Part shown: positions 8,777-18,800 of the stretch, piece by piece
How positions within the stretch are numbered: position 1 is the stretch's first letter
Layout of the letters: each line of letters starts with the position of its first letter
From: Paenibacillus_V sp046244365
GTDB lineage: Bacteria > Bacillota > Bacilli > Paenibacillales > NBRC-103111
Length of the DNA: 64,000 bases
Assembly: GCF_046244365.1 (NCBI RefSeq)
Contig: NZ_CP176395.1
Span: 2,914,001 to 2,978,000 of the forward strand
Direction: 5' to 3'
Translations under genes and position numbers: made by a program
Notes under the pieces: model-generated
Database searches by the model: none
Seen by the model: the letters and a program-made list of their open reading frames with translations, nothing else
Told to the model about the DNA's origin: nothing

Positions 8777-9796
8777 CTAATGGAAGAAATGCCCTTTGGC
8801 TGCCATTTCCCGATACGGTACGTATCTGTCGCCGTCATGATCGACGGCTAGAAAGGCGATGCCGTTAGAGAAAACCGTGTAGCCTGTAACCGCTAAGGGA
8901 TACGTTGCTTGCCCGGCAAGCAGTTTCGCGCGATAGGTAAGTTCACCGGTTTGTGCGAGCTCGCGCTTCAAATCGTCTATGGTCGATAACGACAACGGAT
9001 TCCCTTGAATCCATGCCGCGCGGTCGTTCGGGTCAAAGGCCGTTACAGCCGTTTGCTCATTTACTTCAGCCAAGCTGCCGGTTAAACCGCCGTAAGCGGC
9101 AGACTCTGCCTCCTGCTTTTCGGCAAGTTCTTCAAGTCTCGGCATGCGTTCGCCTGTTTTGGCGTCAAAGTAAAAGGTATCGTGACGAAGCGTTACCTTC
9201 CAAAAGCTTTCAAGCGGTCCGAAATAATAACGTTCCTTCTCCAGCAGCGGCTCTGCCGCAAATTCGGTTAATGTATAATTCGCTATGATTTCCCGCTGCA
9301 TCATGGATTGATACAGCGTTTGCATACTGAAAAGCGGTTTATTTCCTGTGCCGTATTCCGTTAGAGACAGGTTGCCTTCTTTGTCCGATGTGACGATCAG
9401 ATAGCCGATCTCGCTGCCGTTTTTCTTGAGTAGTACGACCCAACTGTGCGTGCCTGGACCGAGAGGGAAGGTTTCCCATTCGGCGTCTTTCCATTCCGAA
9501 AATGCGGACTGCTTCGATAGCATGGCGATCCAGCCGCGTATATGCTCATCAAGCGGGATAGGCTCGTTTGCGCCGCCGTTCTGCGCCGGTGCCGATTGGC
9601 CGGCTTCAGGCTTCGCGCCGATTAAACCGTTTACAGAAATGGCGTCGGTGGAGCCGGCCTTTGCAGACCCTTCCGCTTGTTCCGTTGCGGCTGCCTTGAC
9701 GTGGTGGCTGCGCTCGGGCAGATGCCGGGATGGAAGCAGGAACAGATCGCTAAGGCCAAGTACGAGCAGCGTCAAGCAAAGGGTTAACTTTTTCAT
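8777..9796 (-). CDS. Secreted protein of unknown function
   Basis: The N-terminus is a typical signal peptide (MKKLTLCLTLLVLGLSDLFL). A low-complexity Ala/Ser/Gly/Glu linker follows to about residue 85. The rest is a soluble domain of about 250 residues with alternating strands (SWVVLLKKNGSEIGYLIVTS; FYFDAKTGERMP). The second half, with YYFGPLESFWKVT and an AKTGE segment, loosely recalls PepSY-like export-associated domains, but that is not secure. It has no operon partner and is convergent with yqzE. No family was recognised. Confidence 0.75.
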   Translation of the reverse strand: MKKLTLCLTLLVLGLSDLFLLPSRHLPERSHHVKAAATEQAEGSAKAGSTDAISVNGLIGAKPEAGQSAPAQNGGANEPIPLDEHIRGWIAMLSKQSAFSEWKDAEWETFPLGPGTHSWVVLLKKNGSEIGYLIVTSDKEGNLSLTEYGTGNKPLFSMQTLYQSMMQREIIANYTLTEFAAEPLLEKERYYFGPLESFWKVTLRHDTFYFDAKTGERMPRLEELAEKQEAESAAYGGLTGSLAEVNEQTAVTAFDPNDRAAWIQGNPLSLSTIDDLKRELAQTGELTYRAKLLAGQATYPLAVTGYTVFSNGIAFLAVDHDGDRYVPYREMAAKGHFFH

Positions 9797-9881
9797 GATT
9801 CACCTGCCGTTGTTGTGACTTCCATTCTATGCACTCATTGTACCGAATATGACTTGAGAAGTTTGTTTAATTGTGCCGGCG

Positions 9882-9907
9882 GCCGCAATAAAAATTGCGG
9901 CTATTTT
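9882..9907 (+). terminator. Hairpin between the secreted-protein gene and yqhG
   Basis: GCCGCAAT / ATTGCGGC with an AAAA loop is followed by TATTTTT on the plus strand. On the minus strand it lies just after the yqhG stop. The T run is on the strand without a gene, so its role is uncertain. Confidence 0.45.
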
Positions 9908-9916
9908 TGTGGGCTT

Positions 9917-11041
9917 TTAGCGAGCGGCGTCGGCTCTTGGCGCCGGCGCCGCCTCCAAGTGAAACAAACCGCAGTTAATGACGGAAACCTGAATGCGCGG
10001 CCGGTGCTGCCATTCGATTTCCTGCTGCCGCTTGAGGTATTGCGCCTCCGCCTCTTCCTTCTGTTCGGCTTCGAGGCTTTGCAGCAGGTCGACATAATAG
10101 TCGTCAATGCGCGTCAGCTCCTCCTGCAGCCGTTCCGTTGCGCTGTCGGCCCAACCGTGATCGAGCGCTTTGAGCTTGGCGAACAGCGAGTTTTCGAGTA
10201 TCGTGGCGGCGCGGTTCAGGCTTATTTTGGTCGGCTGCAAAAAAATGTTGGCCGGCAGTTTCGGTGACAGCTTCTTCTCCAGCATGTGCGGCATGAAATG
10301 CTCGATGATTTCGCCGGATGCTAGATCGATGCCGAGCGAATGAAGTTCGTCCCGCTTCAAGTCGCAAGCAAGTTCGACCTTAAAGTTGACGCCGAGCCAA
10401 GTCGAGTAACCGGTATGCGCTAGTCCATATCCGCTGCGGTCCGGCTTTCCTGCAGTCGTAAGCCTTGTGCCGGTGCCGGCTGGCTCGGCGGTATTTGCGG
10501 CGCGTTGGGAAGCCGGCTGCTCGAAGAGCCTGACGAAGCGTCCACGGCTTTGCGCGGCTGCGAACAATTGCTCCAGCCGGCGGCTGCCGAAGCCGACCTC
10601 CTCTCGCGGAATACGGCCGGTCGGCGACGGCGGCACGATACCGAAATAACGGCCGAGGATGGAGTCCTGGGATTGGCCTCCAGGTGCGGCACCAGGAGCG
10701 GCTGCCGCCGTGCCGGAAGGAGCGGAAGCTGCACCGACTGTAGGTCTGGCTGCAGGATAGACGCCGGTTTTCGGCGGAGTCTGCGATTGCGCCTGAGCCT
10801 GAGCGGATTTGTCCGCAGCTGCGTTCATTTTCTCCGGGTCGAACACGAACGTGTAGGCCATCGTCTCCGGCGGCGCTCCCGTACGCTCGACGAAGCCCCA
10901 ATAATAGTGGCGGTTCGTTAGCGCTTTATCCGCTTCGACCGACAGCTTGACGGTGACATGCGCAGCACCTTTCTCGATAATTTGGCAGTCGGTCGCTTCC
11001 AAATAGCGCATAACGTATTTTTGCACCTGCTTTGCGTTCAA
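9917..11041 (-). CDS. yqhG: YqhG family protein
   Basis: The N-terminus (MNAKQVQKYVMRYLEATDCQ, then NRHYYWGFVERTGAPPETM) matches the Bacilli YqhG family, always found beside the YqhH helicase. At 374 residues it is longer than Bacillus YqhG. The excess is an Ala/Pro/Gly/Gln-rich insert at about residues 80-130. The C-terminal half is helical and charged, with a likely coiled coil. The start is TTG at 11041, preceded by AGAGGTGA at good spacing. It lies 29 bases after yqhH on the same strand, so the two are an operon. The function is unknown; partnership with the helicase is inferred from conserved linkage. Confidence 0.85.
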   Translation of the reverse strand: MNAKQVQKYVMRYLEATDCQIIEKGAAHVTVKLSVEADKALTNRHYYWGFVERTGAPPETMAYTFVFDPEKMNAAADKSAQAQAQSQTPPKTGVYPAARPTVGAASAPSGTAAAAPGAAPGGQSQDSILGRYFGIVPPSPTGRIPREEVGFGSRRLEQLFAAAQSRGRFVRLFEQPASQRAANTAEPAGTGTRLTTAGKPDRSGYGLAHTGYSTWLGVNFKVELACDLKRDELHSLGIDLASGEIIEHFMPHMLEKKLSPKLPANIFLQPTKISLNRAATILENSLFAKLKALDHGWADSATERLQEELTRIDDYYVDLLQSLEAEQKEEAEAQYLKRQQEIEWQHRPRIQVSVINCGLFHLEAAPAPRADAAR

Positions 11042-11070
11042 TGGCCGTCACCTCTTTCTAGGGGTAGGAT

Positions 11071-12885
11071 TCATCGCCCTTGCTTCGAAACGATTCCCGT
11101 ATCGTATACCGGGATGGCTTGCCCGACGGCGTCCACGATCGCCGCGAGCGGCAGCGAGTCGTCTTCTTCCTGCTCGACATCGCCGCGTATCGTCCGGAAC
11201 GAGTCGCCGAGCTCGTCCAGCTTGCTGCGGATGTCGCGTTCGTCGTTCGCTTCCACCACCAAGCGGAGGAGTTGGGCTTCCAGCGAAGTTTTTTTCTCCA
11301 TGCGCTCAAGGATGACGTCGAGGCCGCCGATGACGAGCTCGAACAGATTGATTTTCTCATGCAGCAGCGACAGGATATGCTCCTCAATCGTGCCGTGCGT
11401 GAACAGGTTGTAAATGCGTACGTCCTCCGTCTGTCCGAGCCGATGCACGCGTCCGATCCGCTGCTCCACCCGCATCGGGTTCCAGGGCAGGTCGAAGTTG
11501 ATCATGTGATGGCAAAACTGCAGGTTGATCCCTTCGCCGCCGGCCTCCGTCGCGATCAGCACCTGCGCACGGTTGCGGAACAGGTCCATCATCCAGTCCT
11601 TTTTGCCCCGGTTCATGCCGCCCCGGTACGGAACCGCAACGATGTTGCGTTCGCGGAAAAATTTCATCAAATATTCCTGCGAAGCGCGGTACTCCGTAAA
11701 GATAATCGCCTTGTCGCCGATTTCGTTGATCAGCTCCATCGTTTTCTCCGCTTTCGTGTTCGCTTGAATGCTGCGGATCAGCTCGACGAGCTCCCATATT
11801 TTCGGCCGGACGGGGGAATCCTCCGCGGTTTTCTTGAACAGGTTCACAAGGGTCACGAACACCGCATCCCGGCTCGAGCAAACCTCCCGCTGCAGCGTTA
11901 CGAGCGACAAAATGCTGCTAAGATCGCCGCCCGCCTCCTTGAAGCGGCCCCGGACGAAGTCGGTGACGCCGTCGTACAGCGCCTGCTCCTCGGTCGAGAG
12001 GGTAAGCGGGATATTCTTGACGATGCGCTTGGTGAACGAGATGCCGCCGTCGCTCCGCCTGTTGCGGATCATGACCTTCGAAAGATTTTCTTGGAGCTGC
12101 TGCTCGTTCTTCGGGATGCGCTTGTCCACGACGAAGTTTGCATTGAAGCTGCCCTGGCCGCCCAGCTGACCCGGCTTCAATATCGTAATCAGGTTGTACA
12201 GTTCGTCCAGATCGTTCTGCACGGGAGTGGCGGTGAGCAGCAGACAATATTTTTTGCGCAGCTGGCCGACGAATTGGTAGTTGGTCGTCTTCTTGTTCTT
12301 GAGCTTGTGCGCCTCGTCGACAATGAGCATGTCGTAGTCGATTTGCAGCACCGTATCGCGGTGCGGATCGCGCTTCGCCGTATCGATCGAGGCGACGATG
12401 ACGTCGCATTGCGTCCACATGTACGCTTTCTTGTGGGCGACCGCCGCGATGCCGAACTTCTGGTTAAGCTCGCGCACCCATTGCAGCACCAATGATGCCG
12501 GCACGAGAATAAGCGCTTTTTGCACTAGTCCGCGAACCATATATTCCTTCAAAATGAGTCCGGCCTCAATCGTCTTGCCGAGTCCGACCTCGTCTGCGAG
12601 AATCGCGCGTCCGCGCATCTCGCAGAGCACTTTCCTGGCGGTGTCGAGCTGATGCGCCATCGGCTTCAGCTGCGGCGTATGCAGCAGGCATTGAAGCTCG
12701 TCGAAGCTCTTCACCTGACGGGATTGTTCCGCCTCCAGCGCGAGCTGGCTCAGCGTCCAGTCGTCCCATGGACCGTTCTTGTCGGAGCGCGCTTGCAGGT
12801 CTTCCAGCCAGCCTCTGTCAAAATGCACGTTCAGCCGCTCGTTTAACGGGCGCGTGACGTCCGTAGGTTCAGATTTACGCATCAT
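11071..12885 (-). CDS. yqhH: SNF2-family DEAD/DEAH helicase (YqhH)
   Basis: This is a 604-residue Snf2/RapA-like ATPase. Motif I is DEVGLGKTIEAGLI, motif II is DEAHKLKNK, and motif III is LLTATPVQNDLDEL. The second RecA lobe has IATEAGGEGINLQ and the arginine-finger motif QRIGRVHRLGQ. These enzymes use ATP to translocate on double-stranded DNA, often to remodel stalled RNA polymerase or protein-DNA complexes. It has no extra DNA-binding domain. It forms an operon with yqhG and is divergent from lipM. In Bacillus subtilis the same three genes are close, with the glycine-cleavage genes between; those are absent here. Confidence 0.93.
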   Translation of the reverse strand: MMRKSEPTDVTRPLNERLNVHFDRGWLEDLQARSDKNGPWDDWTLSQLALEAEQSRQVKSFDELQCLLHTPQLKPMAHQLDTARKVLCEMRGRAILADEVGLGKTIEAGLILKEYMVRGLVQKALILVPASLVLQWVRELNQKFGIAAVAHKKAYMWTQCDVIVASIDTAKRDPHRDTVLQIDYDMLIVDEAHKLKNKKTTNYQFVGQLRKKYCLLLTATPVQNDLDELYNLITILKPGQLGGQGSFNANFVVDKRIPKNEQQLQENLSKVMIRNRRSDGGISFTKRIVKNIPLTLSTEEQALYDGVTDFVRGRFKEAGGDLSSILSLVTLQREVCSSRDAVFVTLVNLFKKTAEDSPVRPKIWELVELIRSIQANTKAEKTMELINEIGDKAIIFTEYRASQEYLMKFFRERNIVAVPYRGGMNRGKKDWMMDLFRNRAQVLIATEAGGEGINLQFCHHMINFDLPWNPMRVEQRIGRVHRLGQTEDVRIYNLFTHGTIEEHILSLLHEKINLFELVIGGLDVILERMEKKTSLEAQLLRLVVEANDERDIRSKLDELGDSFRTIRGDVEQEEDDSLPLAAIVDAVGQAIPVYDTGIVSKQGR

Positions 12886-13250
12886 ATCCCTCCCGCATCT
12901 CGGTGTGGCGGCAGCTACTGGCGGATTCTTCGGCGGCTAGCCGATATTCGCTTGTAAGCGACAGCCGCAGCGGATTTCCATAGCTTCCGCCTGTCGGTCC
13001 CGGAGTAACCGACAGTCATCGGATAATATGTCGTTAGTATGAACCAATTGGCGGCATTTCATAACTTTGGCAGAGGAAAGCGGAGCTTTTTGACCGCGGT
13101 ACGGGCTTCCGCCTTCTCTGACTATTACCCAAGCCGCCGGTCTCTTAAGCAGGAGGGATAGAAGACGGCGGTTTCAGGGACGGGCGCAGGTTTTGACGGA
13201 AGGGCGGAACTCGTCTACTATAGAAAAGGAAGAAAGCGAGGGTTGCGCGT
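12886..13250. other. Divergent intergenic region between yqhH and lipM
   Basis: No gene was seen in about 365 bases. It holds the start regions of two divergent transcripts. Apart from the lipM promoter, small hairpins such as CTTGTAAGCGACAG were noted without clear function. Confidence 0.5.
13193..13221 (+). promoter_or_regulatory. Putative lipM promoter
   Basis: TTGACG and TACTAT with a 17-base spacer lie 30 bases before the lipM start. Confidence 0.55.
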
Positions 13251-14093
13251 ATGGTGACATGGCGATTTATCGATTCCGGATTGCGGTCCGCTGCCGCTAA
13301 TATGGCGCTCGACGAAGCGATTCTTATCGCGCACAGCGAAGGCAAGGCACCGCCTACCGTGCGCTTTTACGGCTGGGAGCCCGCTGCGCTCAGCATCGGA
13401 TATTTTCAGAAGGCTGAAGCCGAGGTCAATTTTGAGGAGCTTGCCAAGCAAGGGCTCGGCTTCGTGCGCAGGCCGACCGGCGGCCGTGCGGTTCTGCACG
13501 ATAAGGAATTAACCTACAGCATCATTGTGGAGGAGTCGTATCCGGGACTGCCGAGCTCGGTGACGGAAGCGTACCGGGTGCTGAGCGAAGGACTGCTGCA
13601 AGGCTTCCGCGGTCTCGGTCTGGACGCGCACATGGTCACGCTGGCATCGGAGGAGGAGAAGCAAAAATATGCGACGATCGGATCGTCCGCCTGCTTTGAT
13701 TCGCCCTCTTGGTACGAGCTGGTTGTGGAGGGCCGCAAAGTGGCGGGCAGTGCGCAAATGCGGCAAAAAGGCGTTGTACTGCAGCACGGCTCGATCCTGC
13801 TGGATTTGGATACGGAGCAGCTGTTTGCCGTGCTGAAATTCCGCAGCGAAGCGTTGAAGGAAAGGCTTATGGCTTCGTTCAAGGATAAAGCGGTCGCCGT
13901 CAACGACTTGCGGGCCGCGACCGGACAAGCGTCTGCTACGATCGGCGAAACGAAAACGGCATTCCGCGCCGGCATTGCCGCGGGAATGGGTATCGCCTTG
14001 GAAGAGGCGGCTCCGACCGCATACGAAGAGGAGCTTGCCGCCAAGCTGCTTGCCGAGAAATACGGGACGGACGAATGGAATCTTCGCCGTTAG
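13251..14093 (+). CDS. lipM: Octanoyl-[ACP]:protein N-octanoyltransferase LipM
   Basis: This enzyme of the biotin/lipoate protein ligase fold moves octanoate from acyl carrier protein to GcvH, the first step of lipoate synthesis in Bacilli. The 280-residue protein has the family motif RRPTGGRAVLHDKELTYSI (about residues 74-92). A catalytic cysteine candidate is Cys148 in SSACFDSPSWYE, followed by GRKVAGSAQMR and QHGSILLDLD. Cys in this central position distinguishes LipM from LplA ligases. The gene has its own promoter and a strong hairpin downstream. Confidence 0.93.
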   Translation: MVTWRFIDSGLRSAAANMALDEAILIAHSEGKAPPTVRFYGWEPAALSIGYFQKAEAEVNFEELAKQGLGFVRRPTGGRAVLHDKELTYSIIVEESYPGLPSSVTEAYRVLSEGLLQGFRGLGLDAHMVTLASEEEKQKYATIGSSACFDSPSWYELVVEGRKVAGSAQMRQKGVVLQHGSILLDLDTEQLFAVLKFRSEALKERLMASFKDKAVAVNDLRAATGQASATIGETKTAFRAGIAAGMGIALEEAAPTAYEEELAAKLLAEKYGTDEWNLRR

Positions 14094-14240
14094 GCGCGGA
14101 TATAGGACGCTGGCCGCTTTGGGCCGGACCGCCGCAATTCAATCTATCTATGCGGTATGCGGTTGGGAAGAAGTGAGGTTGCAAAGGGGCAAGAGCATCT
14201 GCATTTCTGTGTTTCTGCTGTAAGTTTCTTGCTGAATAAC

Positions 14241-14289
14241 GAACAAACCTCCAGGCCCGCTGTTGCAAGCGGACTTGGAGGTTTGTTCG
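14241..14289. terminator. Bidirectional terminator-like hairpin
   Basis: GAACAAACCTCCA and TGGAGGTTTGTTC form the outer part of a near-perfect 20-bp stem with a short loop between lipM and the convergent transaminase gene. Confidence 0.8.
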
Positions 14290-14350
14290 ATTAATGGGAA
14301 GCGTTTTGCAGTTGACGTATTTAGTAGCCCTTATAGGCTCTAATATGATA

Positions 14351-15184
14351 TTACCCTTCCATATACGCTTCGAACGCTTCCTGCAGCCGGCGGCTTACGG
14401 GTCCCGGTTTCCCGTCAGCGACGGGCACGCCGTCAAGCTCCGCGACCGGAGTGACTTCTGCCGTAGTGCTGGTGATGAACACCTCGTCGGCGGAACGCAG
14501 ATCCTCCAGTGTGAAGGCCTCCTCGCGTACCGACAGATTCAAGCGGAATGCCAGCTTAAGCACGACCGCGCGCGTAATGCCGTGCAAAATCAGATTGTTG
14601 GCCGGATGAGTACGGATCGTTCCGTCTTTGATGATCATGACGTTCGACGAACTGCATTCGGTCACCGTGCCGTCGCGGTGAAAAATAACCTCGGCGGCGC
14701 CAGCTTCCGCCGCTTCCTGCTTGGCCATCACATTTGGCAGCAGATTCAGCGTCTTCAGGTCGCAGCGAAGCCAGCGAATGTCCGGACGGGTTATGACGCG
14801 AATGCCGCCGCGTATCGCATGATGCGGTCTGGATAGTTCGCTGCTGTAGGCCATCAAGACGGATTCGACCGGCGGATTCGGAAATGCATGACCGCGCGGC
14901 GCTTCTCCCCGGGTAAGCTGCAAGTAGATAATGCCTTCCTTAACGCCATCTGCTGCCAGCAGCTTCTCAAGTTTTTCGTCGATTTCGGTGATCGGGTAGG
15001 GGAGCGGAATGCGCGTTTGTTCGGCGCTGCGCTCAAGACGCCGATAATGAGCGTCCTTTTCAAACAAACTTCCGTTATAAATTCGAAACACCTCGTACAC
15101 GCCGTCTCCGAAATAATAACCGCGGTCATTCGGCGAAATGCGAACTTCCCCGTTGTTTACGAATTGATTTTTGTACAGCATCAT
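14351..15184 (-). CDS. dat: D-amino-acid transaminase
   Basis: This fold-type IV PLP enzyme interconverts D-alanine and D-glutamate with their keto acids, supplying D-Glu for peptidoglycan. It shows YKNQFVNNGEVRISPNDRG at the N-terminus and the PLP-lysine region LKTLNLLPNVMAKQEA. ECSSSNVMI and a phosphate-binding STTAEVTPV motif are near the C-terminus. The start at 15184 is set by AAGGAGG eight bases upstream; a longer frame to 15265 lacks a ribosome site and conservation. Branched-chain or aminodeoxychorismate activity is possible in this family, but the sequence is closest to bacillary D-AAT. Confidence 0.9.
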   Translation of the reverse strand: MMLYKNQFVNNGEVRISPNDRGYYFGDGVYEVFRIYNGSLFEKDAHYRRLERSAEQTRIPLPYPITEIDEKLEKLLAADGVKEGIIYLQLTRGEAPRGHAFPNPPVESVLMAYSSELSRPHHAIRGGIRVITRPDIRWLRCDLKTLNLLPNVMAKQEAAEAGAAEVIFHRDGTVTECSSSNVMIIKDGTIRTHPANNLILHGITRAVVLKLAFRLNLSVREEAFTLEDLRSADEVFITSTTAEVTPVAELDGVPVADGKPGPVSRRLQEAFEAYMEG

Positions 15185-15386
15185 GACGATTCCCTCCTTG
15201 GCTGTTCTTCTGGCAGTATGTTCGTCGCTATCGATGCTTTCTATTATAACGCTTGGTGCCTGCATCTTTCAAAAACGGAAGTCAAGAGAGGCTAGTCCAT
15301 GAAAAAGAGAGGGCGATAGCGAAAGTAACAGCAATTGTGCTTTTTAGCAGCCAAATACGGGTAAATTGCTCTGTTTATCATTAGAA

Positions 15387-15434
15387 ACACCATATATAGT
15401 GGTGTATAATGGAACTCACACCCATATATACCCC
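15387..15434 (+). promoter_or_regulatory. Tandem NrdR-like boxes around the nrdJ promoter
   Basis: Box 1 (15387-15402) reads ACACCATATATAGTGG. Box 2 (15419-15434) reads CACCCATATATACCCC. Their ATATATA cores are exactly 32 bp apart, about three helical turns. A TATAAT at 15405-15410 lies between them. NrdR represses ribonucleotide reductase genes from pairs of such boxes. The leader from here to the start codon is about 400 bases. No cobalamin riboswitch landmark was recognised in it. Confidence 0.75.
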
Positions 15435-15814
15435 CTATTCGTAATGAACGGACGCTTGGAAATTCCTCATACAGGCGGCTGTTCCGCTTTCGATTCTCGT
15501 ATTCGTTGCTTTTCCGACCCGCACAACCTATTTATGCTGCCTGATAACTTCCTTCGTCATTCCCGACGCTGCAGCCGGAAACAACCGCTCTCTCAGAGCG
15601 ATTCGGCTTTGATTTTGCATGGAAACGAACCCGCTCGGTTTGGATTCTTCGTATGCTTTCATTCTTTACCGGGGGCAATACCTTGCAGGTTATCGGGTAT
15701 TATTTGGCGACGGCTTGTATGTACGGTTCGTTCTTTACGGACGTTAACGGTATAAGGTTTTGGAGCGGGGCAGGGAAGGCAAACTCATTTAATCCCGTAT
15801 TGGAGGTTTTGCAA
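15435..15814 (+). other. Long untranslated leader of nrdJ
   Basis: About 380 bases without a convincing gene. An in-frame upstream extension of nrdJ exists from 15653, but it has no ribosome site or family similarity. I see no clear riboswitch, terminator or small gene. Confidence 0.5.
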
Positions 15815-18800
15815 GTGGAGACGGCGCAGCAATCACGGCTTGAAGGACTTAGCGAAAAAATATTTCTGGACAGGTACGCCCTGAAAAATCCGGACACCAC
15901 ACATACGAAAGTTGGAGATACCGTTCTCGTACTGACGAAGGACGACCCCAAATTCCCGGCGAAGGAAGTCGGCGAAGTGATCGAAAGAGACGGACAGCGA
16001 GTAAAGGTCAAGCTCCGCAATGGCGACATCGTGGATTCGACGATCGAGAAGCTGACGCTGAATAAGGAGAATACGCCGGAGCAGCTGTGGAATCGGCTGG
16101 CTGCGGCGATGGCGTCCGTCGAGACGACGCCGGAGAAGCGTCAGGAGTGGACGGAGAAGTTTCGTTACCTGCTGAACGACTGGAAGCTTGTACCGGGCGG
16201 GCGTATTGCGGCCGGCGCCGGCGCCAGCGATGAGCTGACGCTGTTCAATTGCTATGTCATTCCGTCTCCGCATGACAGTCGCGGCGGCATTATGACGACG
16301 TTGACGGAGATGACCGAAATTATGGCCAGAGGCGGAGGCGTCGGCATCAATCTGTCCTCGCTTCGTCCCCGCAGGGCAATCGTTCACGGCGTAAACGGCT
16401 CGTCAAGCGGCGCCGTATCCTGGGGCGGGTTGTTTAGCTACGCGACCGGCTTGATCGAGCAGGGAGGCAGCCGCCGCGGTGCGCTCATGCTGATGATGAA
16501 CGACTGGCATCCCGACGTGATGGATTTTATAACCGTCAAACAAACAATGGGGCAAATTACGAATGCCAACCTGTCGGTTTGCGTCAGCAACGGCTTTATG
16601 GAGGCGGTCAAGGAAGACGCGAACTGGGATCTTGTTTTCCCGGACACGACCGATGCGGATTACGACAAGCTGTGGGACGGCAATCTGAGCAAGTGGAAAG
16701 AGCTCGGCAAGCCGGTAAAAGTCGTGAAGACGGTTCGCGCACGCGACATTTGGCACACGATCATCGAATCAGCTTGGAAATCGGCCGAGCCGGGCGTCGT
16801 GTTCATGGAGCGTTACAATGATATGTCAAACAGCTGGTATTTCAATCCGATCATTGCCACTAACCCATGCTTCCATCCGGATACGCGAATTTCTACCGAG
16901 TTTGGGCTAATCCGAATCGAAGATCTTCATAAACAGCAAGGGCGTGAAGCATTTCTAACTGCGACCGATGCCCGATTGTTGAATGTTTTGCGAGTAGTAA
17001 ACGGCCGTTCTTATGAGGTGCCTGGTACTATCATGCGGACGGCAACCGTATTTCCGACAGGCCGCAAGAAGACGATTCGCGTCTCTCTGAAAAACGGCAT
17101 GGAGCTGAAGGTGACTCGGGATCACCGCATTTATACGGATGAAGGCTGGAAAGAAGCGAAAGACCTGAAGCATGACGATTACGTCTACATTCAATCCGGA
17201 GAAGGGCGGTTTGCCGCAAGCGACGAGTTGGGCGAAGCATGGGGAGCATTCCTGGGTTGGCTGACTGGGGACGGTTGGCTTTCGAAACGCGGAGAGGTAG
17301 GCATGGTTTTCGGTAGGGACGATACGGAAGTTATTTCTCGCATGATCGAAATCGGTAAATTGCTTACCGGCGTCGAAGCGAAAGTATACGAACGCGAGAA
17401 CGGAACATTCCAAGTGAACTGGTGGCGCAAAGCGTTTGTCGAACGTCTTCAAGAGTTGGGCATCAAGCCGGTAAAAGCTTTTGAAAAAGAAGTTCCTTCT
17501 GCAATCTTTACTTCAACTAAAGAGACCGTAGTCGGCTTTCTTCAAGGTTTGTTCAGCGCAGACGGAACGGTTTACGAGAACGATGAAATGCATCGCAGCG
17601 TAAGGCTTACTTCTTCGTCCAAAAAATTGCTCCAAGACGTGCAGCAGCTTCTGCTGAATCTTGGCATACACGGTAAAGTTTATTTGAGAAGCAAGACAAA
17701 TCAGGCGCAATTTACCTATGTGACGTTGGACGGCGAGCATAGAGTTTACGAATCGCGCGAATTTTACGAGTTAATCATTAGCGGGAACAATCTGCTTATG
17801 TTTAAGGAGCAAGTCGGATTTGGTCTTGTTACACGAAAGCAGCAAGCTTTGGAGCGAATCGCGAGAGCATCCAGGAAAACCGAGAGGTTTCAATCGCAGG
17901 TCGTTATGCTTGAAGAGGGCGAAGAGGTCATCGTGTACGATATTACCGAGCCGATAACGCATTCCCTGGTAGCGAACGGATTTATCGTTCACAACTGTGG
18001 AGAGCAAGGCTTGCCGCCATGGGGCGTATGCAACCTTTCGGCCGTCAATTTGTCAAGGTTCTATGATGCAGAACGTCATGACGTTGCGTGGGAGGAGCTC
18101 GGACGCACGGTGCACTATTCGGTGCGTTTCCTGGACAACGTTATCGACCGGACGCCGTATCATTTCGAAGCGAACGAAAGGAACCAGAAGAACGAACGCC
18201 GTGTCGGACTCGGCACGATGGGGCTGGCAGAGCTGATGATCAAGCTGGAGATCCGGTACGGAAGCCCGGAATCGCTTGAATTTCTGGATAGGCTGTACGG
18301 ATTTATGGCCAAGGAAGCTTATCTGGCCTCAGCGGACATCGCGGCGGAGAAAGGCCCGTTCCTGAAATTCGAAGCCGAACCGTTCCTGCAAAGCGGCTTC
18401 ATGAAGCATATGACCGGCGAATTTCCGGAGGTAGGCGATGCAATCCGTGCCAACGGGATGCGGAACGTTACCGTCATCACGCAGGCGCCGACCGGGAGCA
18501 CCGGCACCATGGTCGGAACTTCGACCGGGATCGAGCCGTATTTTGCATTCGAATATTATCGGCAAAGCCGGCTGGGCTTCGATAAGCAGTTCGTGCCGAT
18601 TGCGCAGGAATGGCTGGAGAAACATCCGGGCGAAGCGCTTCCGCCGCATTTTGTGACGGCGATGGATTTATCCGCGGAGGACCATATCCGTGCACAGGCG
18701 GCGATTCAGAAATGGGTCGACAGCTCGATCTCCAAAACGGCGAACTGTCCGACCGACTTTACGGTTGAGGAAACGGAGCGGCTTTATGAACTCGCATTCG

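Noticed and set aside
8780..8851. A 23-codon plus-strand frame (MEEMPFGCHFPIRY...) behind an AGGAGGAGAGGAG site
   Set aside because: It lies entirely within the 3' end of the secreted-protein gene on the other strand, and its sequence is explained by that gene.
11080..12495. A 471-codon plus-strand frame opposite yqhH
   Set aside because: It is a shadow of the helicase gene: no ribosome site, Arg/His/Val-rich composition and no motif. The minus strand encodes all SNF2 motifs.
15653..15814. N-terminal extension of NrdJ by 54 residues
   Set aside because: No ribosome site before 15653 and no family similarity; GGAGG before GTG 15815 fits better.
15435..15814. Cobalamin riboswitch in the nrdJ leader
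   Set aside because: Considered because the enzyme needs B12, but the conserved B12-box and core sequences were not found by eye.
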